From Bacteroidota bacterium (lineage in GTDB: Bacteria; Spirochaetota; Spirochaetia; JABMQR01), in assembly GCA_013202335.1 (NCBI GenBank), contig JABMQR010000042.1, positions 1 through 24,176 on the forward strand: a stretch of 24,176 nt of DNA, given 5' to 3'. Both the position numbers and the translations under genes were made by a program. Of this stretch, positions 23,915 through 24,176 are shown one piece after another; positions within the stretch are counted from its first letter, which is position 1; each line of letters opens with the position of its first letter. A model generated the notes under the pieces. That model did not search any database. It had not been told where the DNA came from and worked only from the letters and a program-made list of their open reading frames with translations.

Positions 23915-24176
23915 TTATAGAATCCGATTTACACCAGACCCCATAATATTAACAAGTTTATCAGCCGGATCATTAAATTTACTTAAAAAGATCATCGCTG
24001 CAATAATATACGGTTTGTAACTAGCTTCTTTATACAATGGTATTCGATATCTGTCAAATACCGAGGCCTCTACTTCACCTTTTTCACAGCTAATTTTAGA
24101 AATATCAGCTGGAAGGCAATGCATATAGAGTGCTTTACCATCTTTTGTAGAGCGCATAAGGTCCTCAGTACACTCC
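23915..24176 (-). CDS. ygeW: YgeW-like knotted carbamoyltransferase, C-terminal part (5' end outside window)
   Basis: The visible 86 residues begin ECTEDLMRSTKDGKALYMHC and continue through LPADISKISCEKGEVEASV, which contains the carbamoyltransferase HCLP loop within HCLPAD. They continue through a C-terminal helix with YKEASYKPYIIAAMIFL. The ECTEDLM segment and the KEASYKPYI tail match the YgeW branch rather than ordinary ornithine or aspartate carbamoyltransferases. The reaction of YgeW is not established to my knowledge. The reading frame continues past the last base of the window. Two tandem terminators follow the stop. Confidence 0.82.
   Translation of the reverse strand, partial: ECTEDLMRSTKDGKALYMHCLPADISKISCEKGEVEASVFDRYRIPLYKEASYKPYIIAAMIFLSKFNDPADKLVNIMGSGVNRIL

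Noticed and set aside
16753..24176. Purine-catabolism cluster joining the NCS2 permease with YgeW.
   Set aside because: The two genes are about 6 kb apart on opposite strands with unrelated signalling genes between; no other purine enzyme is visible.
1..24176. Mobile elements, integrases, phage genes, tRNA or rRNA.
   Set aside because: None of their characteristic proteins, terminal repeats or RNA folds was recognised in either strand.

Overview
The window is bacterial chromosome with an ordinary housekeeping backbone. Genes are densely packed, base composition is AT-rich (not computed), and starts include GTG. I see no IS element, integrase, phage gene, CRISPR array, tRNA or rRNA. A spirochaete of the Spirochaetales/Treponema type is my best guess. 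It rests on the MurE variant, which carries EDPR where diaminopimelate-adding enzymes have DNPR, on an S-S-C lipobox protein, on a YgeW-type carbamoyltransferase and on the general gene repertoire. It is an inference, not a proof.

Layout. From 1 to 9213 everything is on the plus strand: the end of hflK and hflC (FtsH-modulating membrane proteins), a terminator, then murE-ddl-dinB-trmL packed tightly, followed by proC, serS and pncB. From 9234 to 13385 a four-gene minus-strand unit is transcribed proA, proB, a GT-A-like putative glycosyltransferase, and an N-acetylmuramoyl-L-alanine amidase. With proC at 5643, the window holds the complete glutamate-to-proline route. A 248-bp divergent spacer with two inverted repeats leads to a plus-strand FecCD/BtuCD-type ABC importer (lipoprotein, permease and ATPase with overlapping ends). 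A purine-type NCS2/AzgA permease follows, then a terminator and a short-chain dehydrogenase.

The most unusual part is 18964-23748. A 1040-residue minus-strand histidine kinase has a polytopic membrane sensor, a GAF-like region, a PAS domain with a cysteine cluster, a complete HisKA/HATPase core, and a C-terminal GNAT-fold domain resembling FeeM/autoinducer-type N-acyl synthases. Only 57 bp separates it from a divergent ICMT-like membrane methyltransferase, which is followed at once by a REC-HD-GYP response regulator. Together these look like a signalling cassette: a sensor kinase that may also make an acylated product, a membrane methyltransferase, and a probable c-di-GMP phosphodiesterase output. 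The functional link is inference from fusion and gene order.

The window ends with two near-identical tandem terminators and the 3' end of a YgeW-like carbamoyltransferase on the minus strand. Several starts are set from ribosome-binding sites: murE at 1201, dinB at GTG 3877, the permease at 16753 and the response regulator at 22720. No gene-free stretch exceeds 300 bases.
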